Shown here piece by piece: positions 1 through 9,099 of a stretch of 64,000 nt of DNA. Position 1 is the first letter of the stretch. Every line of letters begins with the position of its first letter. A program made the position numbers and the translations under genes. The notes beneath the pieces were generated by a model. The model saw only the letters and a list, made by a program, of their open reading frames with translations. It was not told where the DNA came from and did no database searches. Location: contig CP121313.1 in the NCBI GenBank assembly GCA_043513815.1, positions 2,604,001-2,668,000 on the forward strand, written 5' to 3'. The stretch comes from JANQIO01 sp043513815. Its GTDB lineage: Bacteria; Pseudomonadota; Gammaproteobacteria; Pseudomonadales; Halieaceae.

Positions 1-42
1 CTGCCAGTGCGTGAGGGATAAACGCCGCCGGAACACTACCGG

Positions 43-80
43 CTAGACCATTGCTGGCTAGACCATTACTGACTAGACCA
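43..80. repeat. 15-bp tandem repeat over the hmuV stop codon
   Basis: Two full copies and one partial copy of a 15-bp unit beginning CTAGACCATT lie at 43-57, 58-72 and 73-80. On the minus strand each copy contains TGGTCTAG, so the hmuV stop codon TAG and the codon before it are repeated downstream. The likely origin is slippage or tandem duplication. No function is visible. Confidence 0.7.
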
Positions 81-828
81 GCACCGCCTCACCGCGCTGG
101 CTCACCACCCGCTCAACCGGATAGCCCCAGAAGGCCTGGACCCGCTCCGGCGTCAACAGCATTTCCGGGGTGCCCTCGCCCACCAGTCGACCAGCATCCA
201 GCAGGCTGGCCTGGTGTGCGTAGCGCAGGGCCTGGTTCAGGTCGTGCAACACGGCAATCACGCCGTAGCCAGATTGCTGGCAAAGCTCTCGTACCCGCCG
301 CAGCAGGGCATGTTGCTGCCCGAGATCCTGGGCCGAGGTAGGCTCGTCCAGCAGCAGCAGCGGCGAATGATCCGCCTGGGACAGCTGCAACAGGCAGCGC
401 GCCAGGTGCACGCGCTGCTTTTCGCCGCCGGATAACCGCGGATAGGACTGCCCCGCCAGGTTGCCACAGTGGGCCAGCTCCATCACGCGTCGCACCGCAG
501 TGGCCTGTTCGCGCCAGCTCAGTCGCAGGGGGGTCGCGCCCAGCGCCACCACCTCTTCCGCATTAAAACCGAAGCTGAGCTGACTGCTCTGGGGTAGCAC
601 CGCGAGGTGCCTGGCGCGCGGCTGCGGCGCCCAGGCGTCCAGTTCAGTACCGTGCAGCAGCACCGCTCCGGTATAGGCAATTTCCCCGGCCACCAGCCGC
701 AGCAGCGTCGACTTTCCGGCACCGTTGCAGCCGAGCAGCGCGTGAAACTGCCCGGCCCTGGCCACCCACTGCTCGACATGCAGGGAAAACCCGCCGCGCA
801 TCAGTGCTACCCGTTGCAGTTCGAGCAT
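73..828 (-). CDS. hmuV: Haem ABC transporter ATP-binding protein HmuV
   Basis: This is the cytoplasmic ATPase that powers haem import across the inner membrane. The 251-residue protein has the normal length for HmuV. Visible motifs are Walker A GCNGAGKST (residues 33-41), the ABC signature LSGGEKQR (132-139), Walker B LLLLDEP (157-163) and the switch histidine in LHDLNQ (H195). The start codon overlaps the hmuU stop by one base (TAATG), so translation is probably coupled. Gene order hmuT-hmuU-hmuV and the divergent haem receptor, HutX and HugZ genes favour haem over siderophore as substrate. Motifs alone would also fit a BtuD/FecE-type ATPase. Confidence 0.88.
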   Translation of the reverse strand: MLELQRVALMRGGFSLHVEQWVARAGQFHALLGCNGAGKSTLLRLVAGEIAYTGAVLLHGTELDAWAPQPRARHLAVLPQSSQLSFGFNAEEVVALGATPLRLSWREQATAVRRVMELAHCGNLAGQSYPRLSGGEKQRVHLARCLLQLSQADHSPLLLLDEPTSAQDLGQQHALLRRVRELCQQSGYGVIAVLHDLNQALRYAHQASLLDAGRLVGEGTPEMLLTPERVQAFWGYPVERVVSQRGEAVLV

Positions 829-1859
829 TACCCGCGTTCCTTCTGCTGCATCAGCAGAGCAATGAAAAATGGTGCACCCAGCAGCGCCGTCACCAGGCCG
901 ACGGGCAATTCTGCCGGCTGGACGACCAGCCGGGAGGTAATATCCGCCAGCAGCAGAAGCAGTGCGCCCCCGAGTCCCGCCAGTGGCAGCAGGCTGCGGT
1001 GGTCCGGGCCGCTGAGTGTGCGCACCATGTGCGGCACCACCAGCCCGACAAAGCCGATCACACCGGCGCAGGCCACGGCCAGGCCAACGCCCAGGGCGAC
1101 CAGCAGAATCAGCTCGCGCTTCAGGCGCTCAACATCAATACCCAGGTGCCGCGCTTCTGCCTCACCCAGCAATAGCGCATTCAGCGCCCCGGCGCGGTAC
1201 TGCAGGCGCAGGGCAATAGCGACAGCAACCACCAGTGCCAACCACACCCGGGTGCTGTCCGCCGCCGCCAGTGAACCCATCTGCCAGAGCGTCAGGTCCC
1301 GCAGGCGACTGTCATCCGCCACATAGCTCACCAGACCGATCAGACTGCCCGCCAGGGCGGAAATCGCGATACCCGCCAGCAGCAACACCAGCACCGACGT
1401 GCCGAGACTGGCCCGGGCCAGCCGGTAAATCAGCAGGCTGCAGGCAAAGCCTGCGGCAAAAGAGGCCAGCGGTACCGTCCACCAACTGGCGGAGGTTGGC
1501 GAAAAATATATAGCCAGTACGGCGCCGACCGCCGCACCGGAGGAGACACCGACAATGCCGGGATCAGCCAGCGGATTGCGAAACAGCCCCTGCATGGCCG
1601 CGCCGCACTGGGCCAGCATGGCGCCCACCAGGACCGCCAGTAAAGTGCGCGGCAAACGCAGCTCCCAGACCACGGCTTTTTCATGAGCGGCCAGGCTGCT
1701 GCGGCTACTGCCCAGCAGCCTGTCGATTACCGTCATCAGGCTGTCCCACAGGGGCAGGGACAGTGCTCCCGCAGCCATGGAGGCCAGGCAACCAAACACC
1801 AGCAACGCACACAGCGCCAGGGCACCCGCGCCCAGCGGCGGCCGTAGTCTGCTACTCAC
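828..1859 (-). CDS. hmuU: Haem ABC transporter permease HmuU (FecCD family)
   Basis: This is the inner-membrane channel subunit of the haem importer. The 343-residue protein consists mostly of hydrophobic helices, as expected for the BtuC/FecCD fold of about ten membrane segments. The conserved FecCD stretches are present: a PGIVGVSSGAAVGA-type segment near the first third, and GFVGLVVPHMVR followed by an ADITSR segment near the C-terminus. It starts at GTG directly after the hmuT stop (TGA then GTG) and ends one base into hmuV, so the three genes form a tight operon. The family also carries vitamin B12 and siderophores. Haem is assigned from the neighbours. Confidence 0.88.
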   Translation of the reverse strand: MSSRLRPPLGAGALALCALLVFGCLASMAAGALSLPLWDSLMTVIDRLLGSSRSSLAAHEKAVVWELRLPRTLLAVLVGAMLAQCGAAMQGLFRNPLADPGIVGVSSGAAVGAVLAIYFSPTSASWWTVPLASFAAGFACSLLIYRLARASLGTSVLVLLLAGIAISALAGSLIGLVSYVADDSRLRDLTLWQMGSLAAADSTRVWLALVVAVAIALRLQYRAGALNALLLGEAEARHLGIDVERLKRELILLVALGVGLAVACAGVIGFVGLVVPHMVRTLSGPDHRSLLPLAGLGGALLLLLADITSRLVVQPAELPVGLVTALLGAPFFIALLMQQKERG

Positions 1860-2717
1860 TCAGTTGTCCTGTTGCGCGACCAGGGTATTGGCCTGCTGCT
1901 GTATGCGGCTCGCCTCTGCGACCGCGGCCACGCTGATGCCGGCCACCAGTGTCGAAGCATCGACGGCAAATAGCCTGCCCTCCCGTACGGCCGGGCTGAA
2001 GCGCAGTACCGGGTATCGCGCCAGGAAGTCCTTGCGCCCTGCAGCTTCCGTATCCGCCAGTATCAGCAAGTCGGGAGACAGGGCCAACAGGGCCTCAGGC
2101 GTGACAGAACGGTAGTTGGCATGAGCTGCGACATTGGCCGCACCCAGCAACTCAATAAAACCGGCGCCGGCGGTACCGGCACCGGCCAGCCGCAGCTTGC
2201 CGCCCTCGGCGCGCAGCAGAAAAGCGGCCTGCTGGCCGGACAGCGCCTGCGCTGCGAGCTGCTCACCGTTGTTTTGCAGGCGACGGGCCAGCACCACCCC
2301 TCCTCCGCTACCGGTCGCTTCAGCTATGGCGCCTATGTTCGTCAGCAGGGTTCCCAGGTTATCCGGACTGGGCAACTGCAGCACCGGCACACCGGCGCTT
2401 GCCAGGCTGCGCAGTACATGTGGCGGTCCCATATGTTCCGAGCCGATCACCAGGTCCGGGGCGAGCGCGATCAGGCCCTCCGCCGACAGGGCGCGGTGAT
2501 AGCCCAGTCGAGGCAGCGCACCATCGGCTGGGAGTTCGCTGGAAGAATCAACCGCCACCAGGCGGTGTGCGGCCCCCAGTAATTGCAGAATTTCGGTAGC
2601 GGCAGCATCTGTGCTGACCAGTCGCTGGGGCACTGAGGACGCCGTAGGTGCGGGTCTCTCTGCGGCCTGAGCGACCAGCGCAAACAACATTGCGGCGGGG
2701 AGTAAGCGAATCACCAT
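1860..2717 (-). CDS. hmuT: Periplasmic haem-binding protein HmuT
   Basis: This is the substrate-binding protein of the haem importer, working in the periplasm. I place the start at the ATG at 2717 because AGGAG lies seven bases upstream. A longer reading frame reaches to 2969, but it would run through the Fur-like site and into the divergent receptor gene. The 285-residue product begins with a signal peptide (MVIRLLPAAMLFALVAQA). It then shows the class III binding-protein pattern: PQRLVSTDAAATEILQLLG near the N-terminus, an APDLVIGSEH segment, and SPDLLILAD in the second lobe. It is first in the hmuTUV operon. Confidence 0.87.
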   Translation of the reverse strand: MVIRLLPAAMLFALVAQAAERPAPTASSVPQRLVSTDAAATEILQLLGAAHRLVAVDSSSELPADGALPRLGYHRALSAEGLIALAPDLVIGSEHMGPPHVLRSLASAGVPVLQLPSPDNLGTLLTNIGAIAEATGSGGGVVLARRLQNNGEQLAAQALSGQQAAFLLRAEGGKLRLAGAGTAGAGFIELLGAANVAAHANYRSVTPEALLALSPDLLILADTEAAGRKDFLARYPVLRFSPAVREGRLFAVDASTLVAGISVAAVAEASRIQQQANTLVAQQDN

Positions 2718-2743
2718 GAGGTCTCTCCTGCGGATTTTGGGAG

Positions 2744-2772
2744 ACTGTAGCCTCTCTTTTTGCAAATCGCAA
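2744..2772 (-). promoter_or_regulatory. Candidate promoter of hmuTUV
   Basis: On the minus strand, TTGCGA (2767-2772) and TACAGT (2744-2749) are separated by 17 bases, upstream of the hmuT ribosome-binding site. The -35 element overlaps the Fur-box-like site at 2771-2789, as expected for iron repression. The match to the -10 consensus is only fair. Confidence 0.4.
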
Positions 2773-2789
2773 TGCGAATCATTCTTATT
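2771..2789. promoter_or_regulatory. Fur-box-like operator between hmuT and the haem receptor
   Basis: AATGCGAATCATTCTTATT resembles the 19-bp Fur consensus (GATAATGATAATCATTATC-type), with the central AATCATT intact. It sits between two divergent haem-uptake transcription units, where Fur would repress both when iron is plentiful. The call rests on sequence likeness and context. Confidence 0.65.
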
Positions 2790-2816
2790 TACATTTAAAA
2801 AATTCATTGCTAGGTT
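2788..2816 (+). promoter_or_regulatory. Candidate promoter of the haem receptor operon
   Basis: TTTACA (2788-2793) and TAGGTT (2811-2816) have 17-base spacing and lie just after the Fur-like box, about 55 bases before the receptor start codon. The -10 is weak, so confidence is low. Confidence 0.35.
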
Positions 2817-2869
2817 ATGGGCATAGAGAGCTGCCGGCTCGCCTGTTGATGACACCAAGGATGTAGAGA

Positions 2870-4894
2870 ATGCGCCGACTACCCGCCTCCAGAAAACACA
2901 TTGTCCTGACCCTCGCGGCCCTGGGCGTTCCTGTATCGATGCCTGCGACGCAGGCTCAGGAGCGCGCACCGGTGCTGGAAAATATCATCGTCACCGCTAC
3001 CCGCGTGGAGCGCGACCTGTCGGACATCGGTCGCGCCATCTCCGTGGTGGAGCGCACAGAGATCGAGTCAATCGCCGGTCAGTCGGTAGCCGATTTATTG
3101 CGTTTCCAGCCCAATGTCAGTGTCGAAGGGGGCGCACGGGCCGGCAGCCAGACCGTGAACATTCGCGGCCTGGGCGGCAACAAGGTCCTCCAGACCATCG
3201 ACGGCGCCAGACTCTCTTTCGAATCGGGCCACCGTCCCAGCTACTACATCGACCCGGAATTGTTGCGCAATGTCGAGGCCCTGCGCGGTCCGGCCAGCAG
3301 CCTGTGGGGCTCGGGCGCCCTGGGCGGCGTTATCGCCCAGAACACGCTGGAACCCACCGACCTGCTGGAGGGCCGCAACCTCGGCGGCTTCGTGCGCAGC
3401 GGATTCAATGGCAACAATGAACAGCTCACAACCACTGCTGCCCTGGCCGGCCAGGCCGATAGCGTCAACTGGCTGGTCAGCGGCTATTACCGGGATAGCG
3501 ACGACGTAGAGCTTGGCAACGGCGATACCTTGCGGGACTCGGCCAGCGAAGACTACGGTGTGCTCAGCAAGGTGAACTGGGTTGTCGCCGAAAATCACGC
3601 GCTGCAGCTCAACTTCCGCGCCAACGATGTGAACGGCAGCGTGCCCGCCAACGGCACCACCGAACCCAATGAGACCAGCAACTTCCTGCTGGAGCGGGAT
3701 TCGGAAAGCATGAACGCGAGTCTGCGCTGGGATTATTCGTCAGGCTCTGAGCTGATCAATAGCCGGGTCCTGGCGTACTGGAACAATATTGATATCAATG
3801 AGTCGCGCGTCGCCGATGGCCGTGCCGATCGCACCCGTCTCGACGAGTACGGCCTCAACCTGCTCAATGTCACTGAACTGGGCTTTGCCACACTCCAATA
3901 TGGCGCCGACATTTACCGCGAGGAATTCGATGCGGACCGCAGCGGCAGCTTCCGCCCTGCCCCGCCCGAAGCGACGACCGATGTCTGGAGCGCCTACGCC
4001 CGCGCCGAGATTCCCCTTGCCGACCACTGGCGCCTGGATCTGGGCATGCGGTATGACGATTTCACCACGGAGGCTGACAACCTCGATGAGGAACGCTCCG
4101 CTGACGATACGACGGTCTCGACAGCCCTGGTGTGGACCGCCACAGACTGGGCCACACTGGCCCTGCGCTACGACGAGGCTTTCCGCGCCCCGACCGCCGA
4201 AGAGCTTTACACCACCGGCACTCATTTCTGTATTTTCCCGGGATTCTGTAACAGTTTTGTTCCCAATGCAGACCTGGAACCTGAGCAGGCCGCCAACACA
4301 GAGCTGGTGGGTCAGTTCAACTTCAACGAAGCACTGGGTGCCGATCGCATCAATCTTCAGGCGTCGGTGTTCCGCAACGAGGTCAACAACTTCATCGAGC
4401 AGGCCGTGGTCGATCCCACCTTTGGTCCTTTTGGCAATGCCGGCACCACCCGCTGGACCAATGTTGACGAAGCGACCCTGGAAGGCTTTGAACTGCAGGG
4501 TAGCTACCAGCGTGACGCCCTGATATTGCGGCTGGCCTATGGCCAGACCCGTGGCGAAGACGACAACACCGGCGGCGACCTGACCAACATTCCCGCCGAC
4601 ACCCTGGTAGCAGACCTGAGCTACGGCTTTCTGCAGAACTCACTGATCGCCGGCCTCCGCGTGACCGACGCTGCCGCCCAGCGTCGCACCGACTTTCCCG
4701 AGAACGAAGACGGCAGCGTATTTGACAGCTACAGGATCACCGACCTGTACGCGAGCTGGCAGCCCCGGTCGCTGCCCGGACTCAAATTCGACCTCAACAT
4801 CAACAACCTCGAAGACGACTTCTACTTCCGCGCCTGGGATCAGGTCCCCGAAGCGGGCCGCGAGGTGATCCTGTTCGCCCGCTACAGCTTCTAG
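2870..4894 (+). CDS. TonB-dependent haem/haemoglobin receptor
   Basis: This is an outer-membrane beta-barrel that takes up haem using TonB energy. The 674-residue protein starts with a signal peptide cleaved near AQA. An early IIVTATRVERD segment fits the TonB box, followed by a plug domain with VNIRGLGGNKVLQTIDGAR. In the barrel, FRAPTAEELY is followed by a histidine and a degenerate NPNL-like VPNADLEPE, which is the arrangement of HutA/HmuR haem receptors. It ends in a barrel-type terminal phenylalanine (ARYSF). It is the first gene of a unit with hutX nine bases downstream, divergent from hmuTUV. No TonB or ExbBD gene is in view. Confidence 0.88.
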   Translation: MRRLPASRKHIVLTLAALGVPVSMPATQAQERAPVLENIIVTATRVERDLSDIGRAISVVERTEIESIAGQSVADLLRFQPNVSVEGGARAGSQTVNIRGLGGNKVLQTIDGARLSFESGHRPSYYIDPELLRNVEALRGPASSLWGSGALGGVIAQNTLEPTDLLEGRNLGGFVRSGFNGNNEQLTTTAALAGQADSVNWLVSGYYRDSDDVELGNGDTLRDSASEDYGVLSKVNWVVAENHALQLNFRANDVNGSVPANGTTEPNETSNFLLERDSESMNASLRWDYSSGSELINSRVLAYWNNIDINESRVADGRADRTRLDEYGLNLLNVTELGFATLQYGADIYREEFDADRSGSFRPAPPEATTDVWSAYARAEIPLADHWRLDLGMRYDDFTTEADNLDEERSADDTTVSTALVWTATDWATLALRYDEAFRAPTAEELYTTGTHFCIFPGFCNSFVPNADLEPEQAANTELVGQFNFNEALGADRINLQASVFRNEVNNFIEQAVVDPTFGPFGNAGTTRWTNVDEATLEGFELQGSYQRDALILRLAYGQTRGEDDNTGGDLTNIPADTLVADLSYGFLQNSLIAGLRVTDAAAQRRTDFPENEDGSVFDSYRITDLYASWQPRSLPGLKFDLNINNLEDDFYFRAWDQVPEAGREVILFARYSF

Positions 4895-4903
4895 CTGTCA
4901 GCC

Positions 4904-5335
4904 ATGAGCATGAGAAGAGCGATGAGCGCAGAAAAAAAGGCCTTAAACACATCCGCTAAACCCACCCTGCAGCAGGACCAGGTAATGCCGTTGCTGCAAG
5001 CACTGCCAGACTGGGGCAATACCGTGACCATCGTCTTCAGCGGCGGCTGCGTCTTTGAATTCAAAGGGCCATTTCCGCAGGGATCACAGGCCGAGGGCTT
5101 CTACAACCTGGACGGCCCGGTACCCGGCTTTCACGGCCATCTGCGCCTGGAGGCACTGCAGGGCGTTCGCTTCCAGGACAAACCCCATCGCGGCCGCGAC
5201 AGCTACGCCTTCGTATTCGAAGACGCCGCTGGCAACACCGTATTCAAGGTATTTCTGGGCCGCACCGACGAGGGCGAAATCATCCCCGCCCAGCTCGAGG
5301 AATTTCAGCGCATCCGCAGCACGCTATCTGTCTAG
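4904..5335 (+). CDS. hutX: Cytosolic haem carrier HutX
   Basis: This small protein (up to 143 residues) belongs to the HutX/ChuX-type haem carriers, which hold imported haem in the cytoplasm and pass it to the HugZ/HutZ enzyme. Visible signatures are FEFKGPFPQGS, the segment GFYNLDGPVPGFHGHLRL with two histidines, and the C-terminal FKVFLGRTDEGEI. In-frame ATGs occur at 4904, 4910 and 4922. GAAGAG sits just upstream of the last, so the true start may be 4922. It lies between the receptor and hugZ on the same strand and is probably co-transcribed and Fur-controlled. Confidence 0.82.
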   Translation: MSMRRAMSAEKKALNTSAKPTLQQDQVMPLLQALPDWGNTVTIVFSGGCVFEFKGPFPQGSQAEGFYNLDGPVPGFHGHLRLEALQGVRFQDKPHRGRDSYAFVFEDAAGNTVFKVFLGRTDEGEIIPAQLEEFQRIRSTLSV

Positions 5336-5369
5336 CCGTCTGTCCATCACTTTATTCAGGAGATACAAC

Positions 5370-5894
5370 ATGAAGAACAAAGCCATGGAGAACCGCCTCA
5401 GTGAAGAGATCATGGCCTTTATCAACAGCCGCCGCAGCCTGCAGCTCGCCAGCATCGACGCGGAAGGCGTGCCATTTGCCTCCTACGCGCCCTTCGCCGT
5501 CGGCAATGAATGTCTCTATGTATTGCTCAGCGAGATCGCCCTGCACGCCATCAACCTGCAGGCCAACCCCGCGGCCTCGGTATTGATTATCGAAGATGAA
5601 GACAGCGCGGGCGAACTGTTTGCGCGCGTGCGCGTCAACTACACCGTACGCGCAGAGCGCATCGAGTACGGCAGCCAGGACTGGCACACGGCCATGGCCA
5701 CTCTCACAGACCGTCACGGCGAGCGCCCGAAAAAACTGGGCGAACACACCGACTTCAAGATGTTCCGGCTGGTGCCTGAGCGGGGTCGCTACGTAAAGGG
5801 ATTCGGCAAGGCCTATACGCTGGCGGGGGAATCCCTGGCCGGTGAAGCAGTGGACCACCTGCGCGACGGCCACAAACGGCGTTCAGCCGCCTGA
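5370..5894 (+). CDS. hugZ: Haem utilisation protein HugZ/HutZ (pyridoxamine-phosphate-oxidase-like fold)
   Basis: The 174-residue protein of the split-barrel flavin-binding fold is related to HugZ and HutZ, which bind or degrade haem in the cytoplasm. Visible features are the N-terminal helix and barrel start (SLQLASIDAEGVPFASYAPF), a central FARVRVNYTVRAERI strand region, and the C-terminal segment RYVKGFGKAYTL with a later histidine-rich tail, the region that contacts haem in HugZ. The ATG at 5370 has AGGAG seven bases before it. The frame is open further upstream, but that part overlaps hutX. It completes the receptor-hutX-hugZ unit. Confidence 0.84.
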   Translation: MKNKAMENRLSEEIMAFINSRRSLQLASIDAEGVPFASYAPFAVGNECLYVLLSEIALHAINLQANPAASVLIIEDEDSAGELFARVRVNYTVRAERIEYGSQDWHTAMATLTDRHGERPKKLGEHTDFKMFRLVPERGRYVKGFGKAYTLAGESLAGEAVDHLRDGHKRRSAA

Positions 5895-5897
5895 AGC

Positions 5898-7109
5898 CTA
5901 AAATAGTTTGGCCGGCACCCTGCCTACGGTGACATGTTTGGGAGCGGCACCAACGCGCACCCGCGCCAGTTCCCGCTGCTCTTCAATGGACAGGATAGAG
6001 ACATCGTTACTGCGGGTATTGGGCAGGATACAGCGACCCCCACTGAGGTCCAGTGCCGCCCAGCTCGGCGCATCGCCCACCGGGATGGTGGCGAGCGTGG
6101 TCAGCTGGTCGCCGTTGATTCCCACCAGTGCTGCATAGTCCGAGGCGCGTCCGGCCACACAAAGCGTCGATTCATCAGGCGTCATGGCCAGGCCGTGATG
6201 GGGCGCCTCGAAATCCCAGTCCGCCGCGGTCAGGTTCGGCGCGATGGGCAATTCCAGTCGGACGAGGTTGCGGCTTTGTGTGAGGTCGTAGCTAACAAGG
6301 GCGTGGGCGTTGGAAAGCTGAGCGTAAAGCCGGGTTTCGTCGCGATTGAACACAAAGGGGCGAATACCGGCTTCGAAACGAAAATGCTTCAGGCGCTGTA
6401 GGGAAACCGCGTCCGCGATCGTGATGTTATAGGCGTTGGGCTGCGCGTCGCGTTCAGCGCCTTCCTTGAGCATATTTCCCAGGCTTGCGACATAGACCCT
6501 GGCGCCATCGGCGCTGACATGCACATCATGGGGCCATTGGCCGGTGGGAAAAGCGCCCAGGTGCTCGCCGGTCTCCGTGTCCAGCACCTCAACAATGTTG
6601 CCGCCGCAGATCAACGCCGAGACATAGAGCCGACGCCCGTCCGGAGAAATATCCATATGATCAGCGCGCATGCCCGATAACGGCGTGCGCCACAGCACAC
6701 CGCCGCTGGCAATATCAAAGGCGGCGACGTCGCCGAGGTAGCCCCTGGACACATAGAGCACCCTGCCATCCAGCGACAGGTCGGTGTCCTGCACAAAGTT
6801 CAGACCGCCTTTGCTTTCCAGATACGGCTGGGCGAGCCATTGCAGCGGATCCCGGAACAATCCGACGCGCTTGCCGTCCGGCACTACGTCGAGGGTATCG
6901 ACGAGCTGGTAGGTGCCCAGGTCCAGCAGCGATACCGAGCCCTCGACCACGTTGGCGATAAACGCTATTTCCCGGGCGGGCCCGGCGAGTTCCGCAGACG
7001 CATCCAACGGTCCGCGCCCGTAGCGCGTTTCCCGCCAGGACAGGTGTGCAGCGAACATAAGTGCCGCCAGCAACACCCAGATGAATAGCTGTTTGATTCT
7101 AGCCCGCAT
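5898..7109 (-). CDS. YVTN-type beta-propeller protein, membrane-anchored or exported
   Basis: The 403-residue protein has an N-terminal hydrophobic segment (FIWVLLAALMFAAHL, residues 9-23) and then repeated propeller blades. Typical strands are VSLLDLGTYQLVDTLDV, MDISPDGRRLYVSAL, VHVSADGARVYVASLG, LAMTPDESTLCVAG and VSILSIEEQRELARV. This is the pattern of YVTN/lactonase-like seven-bladed propellers. Such proteins may act as binding scaffolds or hydrolases, and no catalytic residue can be named here. It converges on hugZ with a three-base gap and has no clear partner. Two cysteines occur, in LICGGN and GGRCIL. Confidence 0.72.
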   Translation of the reverse strand: MRARIKQLFIWVLLAALMFAAHLSWRETRYGRGPLDASAELAGPAREIAFIANVVEGSVSLLDLGTYQLVDTLDVVPDGKRVGLFRDPLQWLAQPYLESKGGLNFVQDTDLSLDGRVLYVSRGYLGDVAAFDIASGGVLWRTPLSGMRADHMDISPDGRRLYVSALICGGNIVEVLDTETGEHLGAFPTGQWPHDVHVSADGARVYVASLGNMLKEGAERDAQPNAYNITIADAVSLQRLKHFRFEAGIRPFVFNRDETRLYAQLSNAHALVSYDLTQSRNLVRLELPIAPNLTAADWDFEAPHHGLAMTPDESTLCVAGRASDYAALVGINGDQLTTLATIPVGDAPSWAALDLSGGRCILPNTRSNDVSILSIEEQRELARVRVGAAPKHVTVGRVPAKLF

Positions 7110-7387
7110 ATCTCACCGATGCGCGATGCGAGGGCATGAAGATGCCGGGAAAGACAAGGCGCGCGACAGACCGGCCACGCAGGCGTACTGGAAAGTAAGT
7201 CGAGCACCCGGGCCGAGCGCAACGCCGTATTTCCCGGCAGATTCGCGACCGCAGCCGTGAACCGGTGAGATATGCGGGCTGGCCATGGCGTTCAGATGCC
7301 TGCTTCATACGCCGAGTGTGCCATATCCATTCAGCAGCGGGCGGCCCGGGTCAAAAAACTGTGACAGGGAACAGGCTAGCGCTTTCG

Positions 7388-9052
7388 CTACAGGCCCAGC
7401 ACCGTGCTGCCCTGCTCGAATACCACATCAACCGGTATGCCGGCACTGGCCAGTCGATCGAGGTCACCCTGCAGAGCAGGGCCGATGTTGCCGAAGTCGG
7501 CAATCATGGTGTCGACCCCGGCGTAGTCGCCATCGCCCTGCAGCACCAGCAGCCGTCGGCTCAGGTCACGCACTGCAAGTTCGAACTCGGGGACGTTGAC
7601 GCGATAGTGGCCGGTCTCATCGTCACGACTGAAAGCGCCCGCCGCCTCGAAAAAGTTGAATCGCACCATGTTCGCTTTGCCGTGGGCACTGGACGCACCA
7701 AAGCGTACTGAACGAAATACACCCGCCAGAAAGGTCACATAATTGTCCAGCAGCTCGCCGTCGGTGATCTCACCCTTTTCGCGGAGCTGCTGCGCCATAT
7801 AGAGACCAAGGATATCGGCCTTGCCCTCTTCGATCGCCGAGGAGTGTTCCTTCAGCGCTTTGCGCACCGTTCCCTGCCCGTCCAGCGTGTTCTTGATGCC
7901 CAGGCCGTGAGCGACTTCGTGGAACATGGTGTTGGAGAAAAATGCATCGAAGGTGACGTGCTGGCGCTGATCCTCGGCAATGAGTAGTTCGGCAATCGGC
8001 AGCAGTATCTTGTCGAACTTGGCCCGCATGGCGTTTTTCAGCTGCAACCGACGCGTGCCCTTGGCGAGCTGCACTTCCTCGTCATTGGGCAGGTTGATGG
8101 CGATGGTCTTGGCGCCGGCATTGCTGTGACCGGCGTAGTAGACGGCGTCATAGGCACCCAGGTCGGCATTGGAGCCTGGCATCTCCGCCTTGTACTGCTC
8201 AGGCACTGGCAGGCCCGCCTGCAGCTCGGGCAGGTATGTGGAGAACCGCGCCAGGCGCTCACTCCAGGCCTGGTCCTTGATTAACACATAGGACTCGTAG
8301 GCCGCCCGGTAGCTGTAGAGGGCGTCCTCGTAGTTCTCGATGGCACCGATCACCAGCTCCACTGCGTTGTCCTTCATGTCCATCCATGCCATGTCGGAGG
8401 GCTGGTAATTGTCCGTTTCAACGGCATCGGCGCGCAGTCGCAGGTAGGCGGCGAACGCCTCGCTTTCGGCCAGCTCGGCCGCCTCGCGCAACAGGTTACC
8501 TGCGGTCTGTAGCTGTGCAGCATAGGCCTCGCTGTAAGGCACCAGGACCAGCTTGCCAGATGCATCCCTCCGTACCAGCGAATAGAGCCCGGTCTTGCCG
8601 GACTGCTCCCAGGCCTCGAACTCCTCGCGGGTCATGTCCGCCGGGTAAAAGCGCGCGCCCAGGGGCTTGGGGCCAGCGCCGCCCACAAAGGGCTTGTCGC
8701 CGTCCAGCCGATCCCAGGGTCCGTAATTGATTTCCGCGAAACGGCGCTGAGCCGGGGCCTCAATACTCTCAAGCAGCGGCCCGGCCTCACCGTAGGCCTG
8801 CTGCCAGAACAGCTCATCCATGATTTCCGACGCCTGGATCAGCAGGGAGATCATCTGCCGTTGGTTATCGCTGAGATGGGACAGATCGGCGTTGAGGGTG
8901 AACTCCTCGTAGATATCGTAGCGCGACTCGCTGGCCGCCGATGGCGCAGGGCCTGGCGGAACATCATTAGCTGGCGTCGTGCCGGGCTTGTTCCCGCAGC
9001 CGATCAGGACTGCGACTATCGTGGCAATGAAAACGTAGCGAATTACGCGCAT
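7388..9052 (-). CDS. Lipoprotein metallopeptidase related to dipeptidyl-peptidase III (M49-like)
   Basis: The protein is predicted to be lipidated and face the periplasm: MRVIRYVFIATIVAVLIGC is a signal peptide with an IGC lipobox. I use the ATG at 9052 (GGGAGG just upstream) over one 17 codons earlier because it gives a proper signal peptide. The zinc site is visible as HEVAHGLG, with a third ligand in SSAIEEGKADILGLY some 30 residues later, the layout of the M49-like group. Classical DPP III has HExxxH, whereas this one has HExxH. At 554 residues it is slightly short for DPP III. It begins 47 bases after the second M42 peptidase on the same strand, so it may be part of the NAGGN operon. Its substrate is unknown. 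Confidence 0.7.
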   Translation of the reverse strand: MRVIRYVFIATIVAVLIGCGNKPGTTPANDVPPGPAPSAASESRYDIYEEFTLNADLSHLSDNQRQMISLLIQASEIMDELFWQQAYGEAGPLLESIEAPAQRRFAEINYGPWDRLDGDKPFVGGAGPKPLGARFYPADMTREEFEAWEQSGKTGLYSLVRRDASGKLVLVPYSEAYAAQLQTAGNLLREAAELAESEAFAAYLRLRADAVETDNYQPSDMAWMDMKDNAVELVIGAIENYEDALYSYRAAYESYVLIKDQAWSERLARFSTYLPELQAGLPVPEQYKAEMPGSNADLGAYDAVYYAGHSNAGAKTIAINLPNDEEVQLAKGTRRLQLKNAMRAKFDKILLPIAELLIAEDQRQHVTFDAFFSNTMFHEVAHGLGIKNTLDGQGTVRKALKEHSSAIEEGKADILGLYMAQQLREKGEITDGELLDNYVTFLAGVFRSVRFGASSAHGKANMVRFNFFEAAGAFSRDDETGHYRVNVPEFELAVRDLSRRLLVLQGDGDYAGVDTMIADFGNIGPALQGDLDRLASAGIPVDVVFEQGSTVLGL

Positions 9053-9099
9053 GGGGCCTCCCGGAATAGCATTCTTATCGTTAGCCTGCTGATGGTAAC

